Shown piece after piece: positions 49,456 to 58,164 of a stretch of 64,000 nt of DNA. This stretch comes from Acidimangrovimonas pyrenivorans. GTDB lineage: Bacteria > Pseudomonadota > Alphaproteobacteria > Rhodobacterales > Rhodobacteraceae. Numbering within the stretch: the first letter of the stretch is position 1; the number at the start of each line of letters is the position of its first letter. The notes under the pieces are model-generated. The model did not search any database. It was given only the letters and a program-made list of their open reading frames with translations, and was not told the DNA's origin. The translations under genes and the position numbers were made by a program. The stretch is from assembly GCF_042643245.1 (NCBI RefSeq), contig NZ_JBHRSK010000004.1:868001-932000 (forward strand), written 5' to 3'.

Positions 49456-50745
49456 TTACTCCGCAGCGAATTTGGTTTGGTGGGCGACGTCGCGGGCGGC
49501 GTCGAGCAGGATGTTCAGACCCTTGGTCATCACCTCCGGCGGCGTCGTCAGCGGCGCCAGGATCTTGACCACCTGGTCGTCCGGCCCCGAGGTCTCGACG
49601 ATCAGCCCCTTGCGGAAGGCGCGGGCACAGATGTCCCCGGCCAGCTCGCCCGAGCCGACATCGACGCCCTGCATCAGGCCGCGGCCCTTGAGGAAGGCGC
49701 CCGGGATCAGCGCGGCAAGCTCTTCCAGCGCGGCAGTCAACGCCAGGGACTGCTTGTCGAGCCCAGTCTGGAAGGTGTCGTCGGCCCAGAACTTCTCGAT
49801 CGCCACCTTGGCGGTCACGAAGGCATGGGTGTTGCCGCGGAAGGTGCCGTTATGCTCGGCCGGGCCGAAGACGTCGTGCTTGGGCCGCACCAGCATCAGC
49901 GCCATCGGCAGGCCGAAGCCCGAGATCGACTTCGCCATCGTCACGATGTCCGGGGTCACGCCCATCTCCTCGAAGGAGAAGAAGCGCCCGGTCCGGCCGC
50001 AGCCGGCCTGGATGTCGTCGATGATCAGCAGAGCACCGTGCTTCCTGGCCAGTTCGGCCACGCGGCGCACCCATTCGGGACGCGCGGCGGTCAGCCCGCC
50101 CTCGCCCTGAACGGTCTCGAGCAGGATCGCCGCCGGGGCGTCGACGCCGCTCGAGCGGTCGTCGAGCATCTTCTCGAGCAGGTCGGCGGTATCGACCGAC
50201 TTGCCCATGTAGCCGTCGTAAGGCATCCGGGTGACGCCGTTCAGCGTCGTGCCGGCGCCGCCGCGGTGATAGGAGTTGCCGGTCGCCGCCAGCGCCCCCA
50301 GCGTCACGCCGTGGAAGCCGTTGGTGAAGGCGATGACATTGGTCCGGCCGGTCACCTTGCGGGCGATCTTCAGCGCCGCCTCGACGGCGTTGGCGCCGGT
50401 CGGGCCAGTGAACATCAGCCGGTGATCCATGTCGCGCGGCTTGAGGATATGCGCCTCGAACGCCTCCATGAAGGCGCCCTTGGCATCGGTATGCAGGTCG
50501 AGCGCATGGGCCATGCCGTCGCCGGCGATATGGTCGATCAGCGCGGCCTTCATGTCCGGGTCGTTATGGCCGTAGTTCAGCGAGGAACAGCCGGCGAGGA
50601 AGTCGATATAGCTCCGGCCTTCGGCGTCGGTCAGTTCCGAGCCCGAGGCCGAGGTGAAGACCGCGTCGATGCTGCGGCAATAGCTGCGCGCTTCGGACTC
50701 GCGGCGTTTGAAGATGGCGATTTCGGCTGTCTTGGCAGTCGACAT
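49456..50745 (-). CDS. ectB: Diaminobutyrate-2-oxoglutarate transaminase
   Basis: First committed step of the ectoine pathway, aspartate semialdehyde to 2,4-diaminobutyrate (429 aa). Class III aminotransferase with PLP lysine in TMAKSISGFGLPMA near residue 270 and the cofactor Asp in LLIIDDIQAGCGRTGRFF near 240. It lies between ectA (46 bp) and ectC (4 bp). Confidence 0.97.
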   Translation of the reverse strand: MSTAKTAEIAIFKRRESEARSYCRSIDAVFTSASGSELTDAEGRSYIDFLAGCSSLNYGHNDPDMKAALIDHIAGDGMAHALDLHTDAKGAFMEAFEAHILKPRDMDHRLMFTGPTGANAVEAALKIARKVTGRTNVIAFTNGFHGVTLGALAATGNSYHRGGAGTTLNGVTRMPYDGYMGKSVDTADLLEKMLDDRSSGVDAPAAILLETVQGEGGLTAARPEWVRRVAELARKHGALLIIDDIQAGCGRTGRFFSFEEMGVTPDIVTMAKSISGFGLPMALMLVRPKHDVFGPAEHNGTFRGNTHAFVTAKVAIEKFWADDTFQTGLDKQSLALTAALEELAALIPGAFLKGRGLMQGVDVGSGELAGDICARAFRKGLIVETSGPDDQVVKILAPLTTPPEVMTKGLNILLDAARDVAHQTKFAAE

Positions 50746-50791
50746 GTCAGATCCTTGTCTGGGGAATTGGCTGCGGGTGCAGGGGCCGGCT

Positions 50792-51322
50792 TCAGGCCGC
50801 CTGCTTGACCCGCCGCGGCAGCGAGATGGTGACCATGTGCTCGGTCGGCGCCATGCCGCGGAAATGGGTGTCGCGGGTGAAGTGGGCCTGGTTGTCCAGC
50901 TCCCCGCCCTCGCGCTGCGCGAAGCGCTTGAACAGCGCCCAGGAGGCCTTGTTGCTCTCGGTGATCGTGGTCTGCAACCGCGTCACGTCCTTGAGCTCCT
51001 TCCGGCCCAGCAGATGCTTGAGCATCTTGCCGCCCAGCCCGGTGCCGCGCGCCTCCTCGGCGACGGCAACCTGCCAGACGAAGACGGTCTGCGGGTCGTA
51101 GGGCAGGATATAGGCCGAGATCCAGCCGACGACCTTGCCGTCCTCCTCCGCCAGAACGCAGGTGTCGCGGAAGTGGTCGCACTGGATCAGGTTGCAATAG
51201 ACCGAGTTCTCGTCGAGCGGCTTGCACGCCTGGACCAGCTTCCAGATCGCTGCGCCGTCCTCGGCTGCGGGCTTGCGCAGAACGGGGCCGGTGGCGCGGA
51301 AGAACTCCAGTGAATGTCGCAT
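50792..51322 (-). CDS. ectA: Diaminobutyrate acetyltransferase
   Basis: Acetylates diaminobutyrate (176 aa, GNAT fold). The acetyl-CoA pyrophosphate loop is AEEARGTGLGGKML near residue 97. The ATG at 51322 gives the family length; a longer frame upstream lacks similarity. First gene of the operon, divergent from ectR. Confidence 0.95.
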   Translation of the reverse strand: MRHSLEFFRATGPVLRKPAAEDGAAIWKLVQACKPLDENSVYCNLIQCDHFRDTCVLAEEDGKVVGWISAYILPYDPQTVFVWQVAVAEEARGTGLGGKMLKHLLGRKELKDVTRLQTTITESNKASWALFKRFAQREGGELDNQAHFTRDTHFRGMAPTEHMVTISLPRRVKQAA

Positions 51323-51372
51323 ACTCTCGGAACCTCCAAATTGCTTCGATCTTCTAAGTAACACCCAAAGAT

Positions 51373-51469
51373 GAATATTTCAATAACCTAAGCACTTTTC
51401 CGCCCCGAACGGCATAATTTGCGCCATTATCCTGACAAACCCATATAGAAGCTATGGAAAATATTTCGA
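51373..51469. promoter_or_regulatory. ectA-ectR intergenic control region
   Basis: The 248-bp divergent gap is unusually AT-rich. It has two similar sites, GAATATTTCA (51373-51382) and GAAAATATTTCGA (51457-51469), which are candidate operators for EctR. A weak promoter for ectA (TTGTCA, 16 bp, TATGCC on the minus strand) lies between them. Confidence 0.4.
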
Positions 51470-51570
51470 TCTATCGTTGCAATCCGGGCGCCGATACCAC
51501 CGATCGGCAAAAGTTTGCATCCGGAACCCGGCTCTGTCACCATCGGGCGCCGGAATTCCGAGGGGGTGGG

Positions 51571-52047
51571 ATGGACCGTACCGATGCCAGTCTGATCGCG
51601 CTGCGCCGCATCCTGCGGGCAACCGAGATGTATCGCCGCGACCTGGCCCAGGCGGCCGGGCTGACCGCGGCCCAGTTCCGCGCCCTGCAGCTGGTGGCCG
51701 AGCGCGGCTTCTGCACCGCGACCGATATTTCCAAGCGCATGGGGATCAAGCAGGCAACCGTCACCTCGCTGGTCGACAAGCTGGTGCGTCAGGGCATGGT
51801 CACGCGCGAGAAATCGGCCACCGACCGGCGCCAGACCAACATCCTGCTGACCGAGCGCGGCGCCACCACCCTGCGCACCGCGCCGGACGCGCTGCAGCAA
51901 CGCTTCGTGCGCAAGTTCGAGGCGCTGGCGGACTGGGAACAGGCGCAGCTGATCTCGTCGCTGGAACGGGTGGCGGCGATGCTGGATGCCGAGGATCTCG
52001 ACGCCGCGCCGGTGTTGGACGTCGGCGATTTCGGCAAGCCGGCCTAG
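51571..52047 (+). CDS. ectR: MarR-family regulator EctR
   Basis: A 158-aa winged-helix repressor. The DNA-binding part has AAQFRALQLVAERGF and ATDISKRMGIKQATVTSLVDKL, then the wing RQGMVTREKSATDRRQTNI. EctR, known from methanotrophs and other halophiles, represses ectABC from a divergent position, as here. The start at 51571 is preferred over a longer frame because a purine-rich GAGGGGGTGGG precedes it. Confidence 0.88.
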   Translation: MDRTDASLIALRRILRATEMYRRDLAQAAGLTAAQFRALQLVAERGFCTATDISKRMGIKQATVTSLVDKLVRQGMVTREKSATDRRQTNILLTERGATTLRTAPDALQQRFVRKFEALADWEQAQLISSLERVAAMLDAEDLDAAPVLDVGDFGKPA

Positions 52048-52059
52048 GGTCGGGCCGGC

Positions 52060-53310
52060 CTAGGCTCGGGCCCCCTGCCCCTTCTTCGCCCGCCGCGCCA
52101 GCCGGCCGCGCAGCGCCAGCAGGCCGAGCAACGCCAGCACCGCGAAACCGGCCCCGGCGAGGAAGGTCGCCTCGGGCCCGCCCCATTCCCACAGCGCCCC
52201 GGCCAGCACGCTGGCGGCCAGCATCGCCGCGCCGGTGACCAGGTTGAACAGGCCGAAGGCGGTGCCGCGCAGCTCGGGCGCGGCGGTGTCGGCGACCAGC
52301 GACGCCAGCAGCCCCTGGCTGAAGCCCATGTGCAGCCCCCAGAGCAGGACGCCGACGGCGATCCCCGCCAGCCCCGGCGCCAGCGCCAGCACGATGTCGG
52401 CGGCGATCAGCAGCCCGACGCCCAGCGCCAGCAGCGCCAGCCGCCCGACCCGGTCCGACAGCACGCCGACCGGGTAGGCCGACAACGCATAGGCGACATT
52501 CATCCCCACCAGCACCAGCGGCACCAGCATCAGCGCCAGCCCGGCCTGCTGGGCCCGCAGCACCAGGAAGGCCTCGCTGAACCGGGCCAGGGTGAAGACG
52601 GCGGCGACGGCAACCACGGCCCAGTAGAGCCCGCCGAGGCGGGCGAGCTCGTCGCGGGCCAGCGGATTGCGCACCTGCCGGGTGCCCTCCGGCCGGGCCG
52701 GCTCCCTGACCGCGAACAGGATCAGGCCGAGCGACAGGAACCCGGGCACGACCGCGACCCAGAAGACCGAGGCGAAACGGTCGGCGAACAGCCACATCAG
52801 CCCGATCGCCGCCAGCGGGCCGAGGAAGGCGCCGACGGTGTCGAGCGACTGGCGCAGCCCGTAGGCGGCGCCGCGCAGTGCCGGCGGGGTCAGGTCGGCG
52901 ATCAGCGCGTCGCGCGGTGCGCCGCGGATGCCCTTGCCGATGCGGTCGATGAAGCGCGCGGCGACGATCCAGCCGACCGAGCCGGCGAGCGGGAAGATCG
53001 GCTTGGTGCAGGCCGCCAGCCCATAGCCCAGCGCCGCCAGCCCCTTGCGCTTGCCGATCCGGTCGCTGAGCGCGCCGGAAAACACCTTGGTGATCGCCGC
53101 CGTCGCCTCGGCGATGCCCTCGATGACGCCGACCGCCAGCGCCGTCGCCCCCAGCCCGACGGTCAGGTAGACCGGCAGCAGGGCGTGGATCATCTCGGAC
53201 GAGACGTCCATCAGCAGAGAAACGAAGCCCAGCGCCCAGATGCCCGCCGGCAGGGCGCGCCGGGCGGCGGCCTTGTCGGAAGTGTCGCTGGCCGTCTGCG
53301 GTTCCGCCAT
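52060..53310 (-). CDS. MFS transporter
   Basis: A 416-aa major facilitator with 12 predicted membrane helices. It starts AEPQTASDTSDKAAARRALP; early segments include LGFVSLLMDVSSEMIHALLP and the loop 2-3 motif SGALSDRIGKRKGLA. RFIDRIGKGIRGAPRDALIA near 130 is typical of drug/metabolite exporters in this subfamily. It is convergent with ectR and not linked to a clear substrate gene. Chosen start: 53310, GGAGGAGA upstream. Confidence 0.9.
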   Translation of the reverse strand: MAEPQTASDTSDKAAARRALPAGIWALGFVSLLMDVSSEMIHALLPVYLTVGLGATALAVGVIEGIAEATAAITKVFSGALSDRIGKRKGLAALGYGLAACTKPIFPLAGSVGWIVAARFIDRIGKGIRGAPRDALIADLTPPALRGAAYGLRQSLDTVGAFLGPLAAIGLMWLFADRFASVFWVAVVPGFLSLGLILFAVREPARPEGTRQVRNPLARDELARLGGLYWAVVAVAAVFTLARFSEAFLVLRAQQAGLALMLVPLVLVGMNVAYALSAYPVGVLSDRVGRLALLALGVGLLIAADIVLALAPGLAGIAVGVLLWGLHMGFSQGLLASLVADTAAPELRGTAFGLFNLVTGAAMLAASVLAGALWEWGGPEATFLAGAGFAVLALLGLLALRGRLARRAKKGQGARA

Positions 53311-53404
53311 TGCGCCGCTCTCCTCCACGCCGGGTCGGGGCGGTGATGGCGCAAGCCGGCGGCGCTGTCCATCCTTGCCGCCTCCGCGTCCGGGTGTCTG
53401 GGCC

Positions 53405-55657
53405 TCAATCCTCGAGCCGGCCGACCTCGACCAGCGCGGTATGGGCGCTGCAGCCCTGCCCCAGCCGCGAGGTGCCGACATCCAGCGTCAGCACATTCGG
53501 ATTGCCGTGCGGATCGAGATTGCCACCCGGATCGCCGAACCAGGCCCCGGTCGGCAGCGCCACCACGCCCTCACGGATGGCGTCCGAGACCCGCGCCCGC
53601 GCCCGGCAGGCGCCGCGGCCGTTGAATACCCGCACCAGTTCGCCGTCGCCGATCCCGCGCGCGGCGGCGTCCGCGGGATGAATCGCCAGCGTAACCGGGC
53701 GGGCACCGGGCACGTCGGCCAGCGCGCATTCGAGCTGGCTGTGCAGCTTGTCGCCCGGCTGCGGCGAAACCAGGTGCAGCGGCGTCGCCTCGGTCGCGGC
53801 GCCGAGCCATTCCCGGGGCGGCAGCCAGACCGGGTGGCCGGGGCAATCGTCGTAGCCGAAGCCGTCGATCCTGTCGGAGAAGATCTCGATCCGGCCCGAC
53901 GGGGTGCCCAGCGGCGCCGCCTCCGGGTCGGTGCGGAACGGCGCGAAGAGGGTCCGGTTGGGGCCCTCGGCCCGGATCGGCAGCCGGACCCAGTTGCGCG
54001 CCTTCAGGGTCTCGAAATCCGGCACCTCGACATCCTGCTCCGCGGCGAGGCTGCGGTAGTCGTCGTAGAGGCTGCGGATCCAGTCCGCCGCACTGCGGCC
54101 GCCGGTGAAGGCCGGCCCCGCCCCCAGCCGCTCGGCCAGGCCGGCGAAGATGGCGTAGTCGTCGCGCGCCTCGCCCTGGGGCGGGACCAGCTGCGGCATG
54201 TGGAACAGGTAGTCGTCGAGGTTCGACCGGCCGATATCCTCGCGCTCGTAGGGCGTCGTCGCCGGGAAGACGATATCGGCGCGCTTGGCGGTCGGGGTCC
54301 ACCACGGCTCATGCACGATGATCGTCTCAGGGCCCTGCCAGGCCGCGTGCAGGGCATTGAGGTCCTGGTGATGGTGGAACGGATTGCCGCCGGCCCAGTA
54401 GATCAGCCGGATATCCGGGTAGGGCCCGCGCCGGCCGTTGAAATCGTAAGGTTGGCCGGGGTTGCGCAGCATGTCGCCGATCCGCGCCACCGGGATCACC
54501 GTCCGCACCGGGTTCCGGCCCTGCGAGAAGGTCATGCCACGCAGCCCCTTGAACGACTTGCCGACCCCGCCGATGGCGCCGTAGCCATAGCCGACGCCGC
54601 CGCCCGGCAACCCGATCTGGCCCAGCATCGCCGCCAGCACCGCCGACATCCAGTAGGGCTGTTCGCCGTGCTCGCCCCGCTGCAGCGACCAGGCGACGGT
54701 GATCAGCGTCCGCGTCGTCGCCATCCGCCGGGCCAGCGCCCGGATCGCCTCCGGGTCGGCGCCGCAGATCGGGCCGGCCCAGTCCGGGCTCTTGGGCTGG
54801 CCGTCGCTCTCGCCCAGCAGGTAGGGGCGGAAACAGTCGAAGCCGACGGTGCAGCGCGCCAGGAAATCGCGATCGGTCAGCCCCTCGGTCTCGATCACAT
54901 AGGCCAGCGCCAGCATCAGCGCGGTGTCCGTGGCCGGCCGCAGCGGCAGCCAGTCGCAGCCCTCGGGCGCGTCGCTGCGCTGCGGGCCGACATTGACGCG
55001 GGACATGCCCTTGGCCGCGAACTTCTCGAACCAGCCGGCGGTCTCGTGCTCGGTGATCCCGCCCATGCTGACCTGGGCGTTCTTGGGGTTGATGCCACCG
55101 AACATGACCAGGGTTTCGGTATGGTCGTGGATCACCTGCCAACCGTCCTGATGCTCGTAGAGCAGCTTGAGGAAGTCGACGCCGAAGACATGCGGCATGA
55201 TCGCCTGGGCGCAGCCGGTCGAGTAGCTGCCGAAAGAGGCGACATAGCCGCCGATGCAGTTGAGGAAGCGGTGGACCTGGCTCTGGGCGTGGTGGAAGCG
55301 GCCAGCCGAGCCCCAGCCATAGGAGCCGCCGAAGATCGCCTCGTTGCCATGGGCCTTGCGCACCCGGTCGATCTCACCCGCGGCGATGTCCAGCGCCTCG
55401 TCCCAGGGCAGCGCGACGAAATCGTCGCTGCCGCGCCCGTCCCGCCGCCGCGTCTCGAGCCAGCCGCGGCGGATCGCCGGGCGCTGGACCCGGCTGGAGT
55501 GATGCACCGCGGCGGGCAGGATCGCCGGGATCGCCGGCGGATGCGGGTCTGCCGCGAAGGGCCGGGTGGCGACGATGCGGTCGCCCTCGACATCGACTTC
55601 GAACGCGCCCCAATGGCTCGACGTCACCTGCGTCCGTCTCTCGCTCCCGTCCGCCAT
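53405..55657 (-). CDS. BisC/TorA-family molybdopterin oxidoreductase
   Basis: A 750-aa molybdenum enzyme of the S/N-oxide reductase group. The N-terminus (SSHWGAFEVDVEGDRIV), the serine-ligand motif SYGWGSAGRFHHAQS near residue 116 and YSTGCAQAIMPHVFG are characteristic. There is no N-terminal iron-sulfur Cys motif and no Tat signal, so it is probably cytoplasmic and closest in form to BisC (biotin/methionine sulfoxide reductase). The true substrate (biotin, methionine, DMSO or TMAO oxides) is not readable. It sits 252 bp downstream of the BMC operon. AGGAGGG precedes the ATG. Confidence 0.88.
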   Translation of the reverse strand: MADGSERRTQVTSSHWGAFEVDVEGDRIVATRPFAADPHPPAIPAILPAAVHHSSRVQRPAIRRGWLETRRRDGRGSDDFVALPWDEALDIAAGEIDRVRKAHGNEAIFGGSYGWGSAGRFHHAQSQVHRFLNCIGGYVASFGSYSTGCAQAIMPHVFGVDFLKLLYEHQDGWQVIHDHTETLVMFGGINPKNAQVSMGGITEHETAGWFEKFAAKGMSRVNVGPQRSDAPEGCDWLPLRPATDTALMLALAYVIETEGLTDRDFLARCTVGFDCFRPYLLGESDGQPKSPDWAGPICGADPEAIRALARRMATTRTLITVAWSLQRGEHGEQPYWMSAVLAAMLGQIGLPGGGVGYGYGAIGGVGKSFKGLRGMTFSQGRNPVRTVIPVARIGDMLRNPGQPYDFNGRRGPYPDIRLIYWAGGNPFHHHQDLNALHAAWQGPETIIVHEPWWTPTAKRADIVFPATTPYEREDIGRSNLDDYLFHMPQLVPPQGEARDDYAIFAGLAERLGAGPAFTGGRSAADWIRSLYDDYRSLAAEQDVEVPDFETLKARNWVRLPIRAEGPNRTLFAPFRTDPEAAPLGTPSGRIEIFSDRIDGFGYDDCPGHPVWLPPREWLGAATEATPLHLVSPQPGDKLHSQLECALADVPGARPVTLAIHPADAAARGIGDGELVRVFNGRGACRARARVSDAIREGVVALPTGAWFGDPGGNLDPHGNPNVLTLDVGTSRLGQGCSAHTALVEVGRLED

Positions 55658-55858
55658 CGCACCCTCCTGTTCCGCGCACCTGACTGCCTGACGGCGGCAA
55701 GCCTAACCCGGCGCCGGGGGGATGTCAGCCATCGGCCGCAGCAGCCGGCAGATGCCGGCCTGCGGATCGCGGAACAGGACCGCGACCCCGCGGCGGGCGC
55801 TTGCGCGACATGCGCCGCGGCCGGCGGCCCGGGACGCCGTGCCGGAACGGGCGCCGGA

Positions 55859-55900
55859 TCGCTCCGCCCGCAAGTCGCTCCGCCCGCAAGTCGCTCCGCC
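55859..55900. repeat. 16-bp tandem repeat
   Basis: TCGCTCCGCCCGCAAG occurs twice in full and once in part, just after the BMC-T stop codon. The 55658-55909 gap also has a GCCGGCA/TGCCGGC hairpin near 55744-55759. No gene is seen in it. Confidence 0.7.
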
Positions 55901-55909
55901 ACCGTGCCG

Positions 55910-56533
55910 TCAGCGCCCTTTCACGCCCTCCAGCGTCCGGGTGATCGCATCGCGCGCCTTGACCATGTCGTCATGGCTGCCCGACATGAAGATCCGTCCC
56001 GAGGCGCCCATCATCTGGACGTCGTTGACCGTGGCCAGCGGCGCCGCGCGTTCGGCCTCGTTGGCGGCGACGCAGGCGAACAGCGCCGGCATCATCTCGT
56101 AGATCAGGAGCGACTGCCCCGGCACCAGGATCGAGGCATCGCGCGAGCGGTTGAGGATGATCGCGTGCTGGTCCGACAGGTCGTCGATGATGTCGTGGAA
56201 CAGCACCTTCGGCGCCAGCTGCTCCTCGGGCTTGGCCCCGATCCCCTTGAGGATGGCGCGGCCGGCCCGGTCGAGCTCGCCGGCGTCGTCGGCATGCAGC
56301 TCGAGCAGGCCGAACTGGCGCTCGGTGAACAGGATCCCGGGCTCCATGTCCGGCGATTCCTTGAGCGCGAGATCGGCGATGCGGTGGATCGCCAGGGCGG
56401 GGGCGACCTCGATGATCAGGCTGTTCTGACCCTCGTAGGGCGGATAGCCCCGTGCCCGCAGCGGCGTGGCCAGGTAGGCCGCGAACTGCGGCTGCAGATC
56501 GCGGATCGGCAGGTAGACGCGTAGCTCTGTCAT
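55910..56533 (-). CDS. Microcompartment shell protein, tandem-domain BMC-T (first)
   Basis: A 207-aa shell protein with two BMC domains, forming trimers that fill hexagonal sites in the shell. The first domain has GYPPYEGQNSLIIEVAPALA and the GILFTERQFGLLELHADD block; the second has LNRSRDASILVPGQSLLIYE and MMPALFACVAANEAERAA. It shares its overall pattern with the second BMC-T (57551-58162) but is clearly diverged. Last gene of the BMC operon. Confidence 0.88.
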   Translation of the reverse strand: MTELRVYLPIRDLQPQFAAYLATPLRARGYPPYEGQNSLIIEVAPALAIHRIADLALKESPDMEPGILFTERQFGLLELHADDAGELDRAGRAILKGIGAKPEEQLAPKVLFHDIIDDLSDQHAIILNRSRDASILVPGQSLLIYEMMPALFACVAANEAERAAPLATVNDVQMMGASGRIFMSGSHDDMVKARDAITRTLEGVKGR

Positions 56534-56554
56534 CGGTCCGGTCGCCCCAAGCCG

Positions 56555-56839
56555 TTACTTCAGCGCAGCCGCGTCGAAATGCTTGCCGAGATCGGCATGC
56601 GGGCGCGGGATGACGTGGACCGAGGTCACTTCGCCGATCTGGTTGGCGGCCTGGGCGCCGGCCTCGGTCGCGGCCTTGACCGCGCCGACATCGCCCTTGA
56701 CGACGACCGAGACATAGCCGCCGCCGACCTCGTTGCGCGACACGATCTCGACATTCGCCGCCTTGACCATCGCGTCGGCGGCGGTCATCGCCGGGACGTA
56801 GCCGCGGGTTTCGATCATTCCGATAGCCTGATTTGCCAT
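56555..56839 (-). CDS. Microcompartment hexameric shell protein BMC-H
   Basis: Single-domain shell hexamer (94 aa, PduA/CcmK-like). AIGMIETRGYVPAMTAADAM is the family start and VKGDVGAVKAATEAGAQAAN the second conserved block, with the pore loop near residue 37-41 (GGGY). The only BMC-H gene in the window. Confidence 0.95.
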   Translation of the reverse strand: MANQAIGMIETRGYVPAMTAADAMVKAANVEIVSRNEVGGGYVSVVVKGDVGAVKAATEAGAQAANQIGEVTSVHVIPRPHADLGKHFDAAALK

Positions 56840-56861
56840 TTGGGTTCTCCTCGTTCAGCGT

Positions 56862-57098
56862 TCAGGATGCGTCGACGGACCCGACGATGAGCGCATCGAC
56901 CGGAGCCTTGATGTTGGTGAAATAGGCGGCCGCGACCGACCCCTGGGTGATCAGCACCTCCTCGCCCTCGGCACAGCCGAGCGGATCGAAGGCGACCAGC
57001 GTGGAGGTGCCGACCTTGACCTCGAGCAGAGCGCCGTTCGGCAGCGTGTCGATGCGCTTGGTGGACCAGACCCGGCCCGTGACCTTGCCTCGGATCAT
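56862..57098 (-). CDS. Microcompartment vertex protein BMC-P
   Basis: EutN/CcmL-family pentamer closing the vertices of the shell (78 aa). IRGKVTGRVWSTKR at the start, LVAFDPLGCAEGEEVLITQG in the middle and APVDALIVGSVD at the end are diagnostic. It overlaps the end of the 151-aa gene by 4 bp (ATGA). Confidence 0.95.
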   Translation of the reverse strand: MIRGKVTGRVWSTKRIDTLPNGALLEVKVGTSTLVAFDPLGCAEGEEVLITQGSVAAAYFTNIKAPVDALIVGSVDAS

Positions 57099-57550
57099 GT
57101 GGATACCCTTTCAAGCTGGATGCCGCGGCGGGCGAGTTCGTCGCGGGCGAGTGGCGTGAGGCGGACCGACTTGCCGACCCGCACCACCCGGGTGCCGTCG
57201 GCCAGCCCGGCGATGTCGCGTTCCGACACCATGCCGCGCAGGAATTCGGCCTGCGGCGCCGCCGTCGGCGCCGGCGCGGCCGGCTGGTGGGCATGGACCG
57301 GCGGCGCGGCCTGCCCCGGCGCCGCGGTCCCGGCCAGCGCGAAGCGGTGGCGGCCGGCGGCAAGGTCGGCGATCAGCCGGCCGTCCTGGGCCCGGTCGAG
57401 CAGCCGCAGCGCGAAATCGTTCAGGTCGGCGCTCGAGCGGATCGTGATCGCCTCCTCGGTCACCTGCGGCGCGGCGGCGGTCAGCTCGGGCCGCAGCCGG
57501 GCGATCTCTTCGGCGAGGATCTCGCGTATGGCCTGGCGCAGATCGGACAT
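57095..57550 (-). CDS. Unknown 151-aa protein of the BMC operon
   Basis: Not recognised. It lies between a BMC-T and the BMC-P gene, touching both (0-bp gap and 4-bp overlap). Residues 1-22 form an amphipathic helix (MSDLRQAIREILAEEIARLR) resembling the C-terminal tail of the aldehyde dehydrogenase. Residues 28-70 may be a small folded part (EEAITIRSSADLNDFALRLL). Residues 75-100 are an Ala/Pro/His linker. The end has GTRVVRVGKSVRLTPLARDE, which reminds me of the opening of EutT-like proteins. It may be a cargo adaptor, a shell-core linker or an enzyme fragment; none is shown. Confidence 0.85.
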   Translation of the reverse strand: MSDLRQAIREILAEEIARLRPELTAAAPQVTEEAITIRSSADLNDFALRLLDRAQDGRLIADLAAGRHRFALAGTAAPGQAAPPVHAHQPAAPAPTAAPQAEFLRGMVSERDIAGLADGTRVVRVGKSVRLTPLARDELARRGIQLERVST

Positions 57551-58162
57551 TCACCGCGCCCCCATGTCGCGCAGCGCCGCCTCGGCCGCGTTGCGCGCGT
57601 TGCGCACCTCGGCCTCGTCGCCGGCGAGGTAGAGCCGCCCGTTGGGGCCGATCATCCGGTAGTCGATGACCTTGATGTTGGCCTCCTTCTCGGCCTCGTT
57701 GCAGGCCAGCATCGCGTAGGAGGCCGAGGAGCATTCGAGCAGGTAGAGGCTTTCGCCACCGAGGATCATCGAGCCCATGCGGTTGCGGTTCATCAGGAAG
57801 GCGTGCTGATGATCGACCCGGGTGACGATCTTCGAGGCGAGGATCTTCGGCGGCGCCGCGTCCTCGCGCCTTGCGCCGAGCGCGTCGAGCACGGCCTCGG
57901 CCCCGGCATGGACCTCGGCGGTCGAGCGCGAATGGAATTCCAGCGTGCCGAACTGGCGTTCGACGACCAGCAGCCCGGCCTTCACGTCGGCGCTTTTCAG
58001 CGCCACGTCGGTCAGCGCCTCGATGTCGAGGCCCGGGGCGATCTCGATGATCTGGGCCGCCATCCGCGCCCGCGGCAGCGAGCCGCGCATCCAGGTGGCA
58101 ACATAGGCCAGCGTCTGGGGCTGGAGTTGGTCGATGAAGATGAAGGAACGCAGGTCGGCCAT
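57551..58162 (-). CDS. Microcompartment shell protein, tandem-domain BMC-T (second)
   Basis: A 203-aa two-domain shell protein. The first BMC domain has ARMAAQIIEIAPGLDIEAL and LLVVERQFGTLEFHS, the second NRMGSMILGGESLYLLECS and YAMLACNEAEKEANIKVI. It follows the aldehyde dehydrogenase gene after 2 bp. The ATG at 58162 is used; the longer frame upstream is a shadow of the dehydrogenase gene. Confidence 0.88.
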   Translation of the reverse strand: MADLRSFIFIDQLQPQTLAYVATWMRGSLPRARMAAQIIEIAPGLDIEALTDVALKSADVKAGLLVVERQFGTLEFHSRSTAEVHAGAEAVLDALGARREDAAPPKILASKIVTRVDHQHAFLMNRNRMGSMILGGESLYLLECSSASYAMLACNEAEKEANIKVIDYRMIGPNGRLYLAGDEAEVRNARNAAEAALRDMGAR

Positions 58163-58164
58163 GG

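Noticed and set aside
55859..55900. CRISPR-like array
   Set aside because: The 16-bp units are directly adjacent, with no spacers, and there are only 2.6 copies.
53240..56524. 1094-codon plus-strand frame over the molybdoenzyme and BMC-T genes
   Set aside because: Antisense shadow; the minus-strand genes have clear motifs and ribosome sites.
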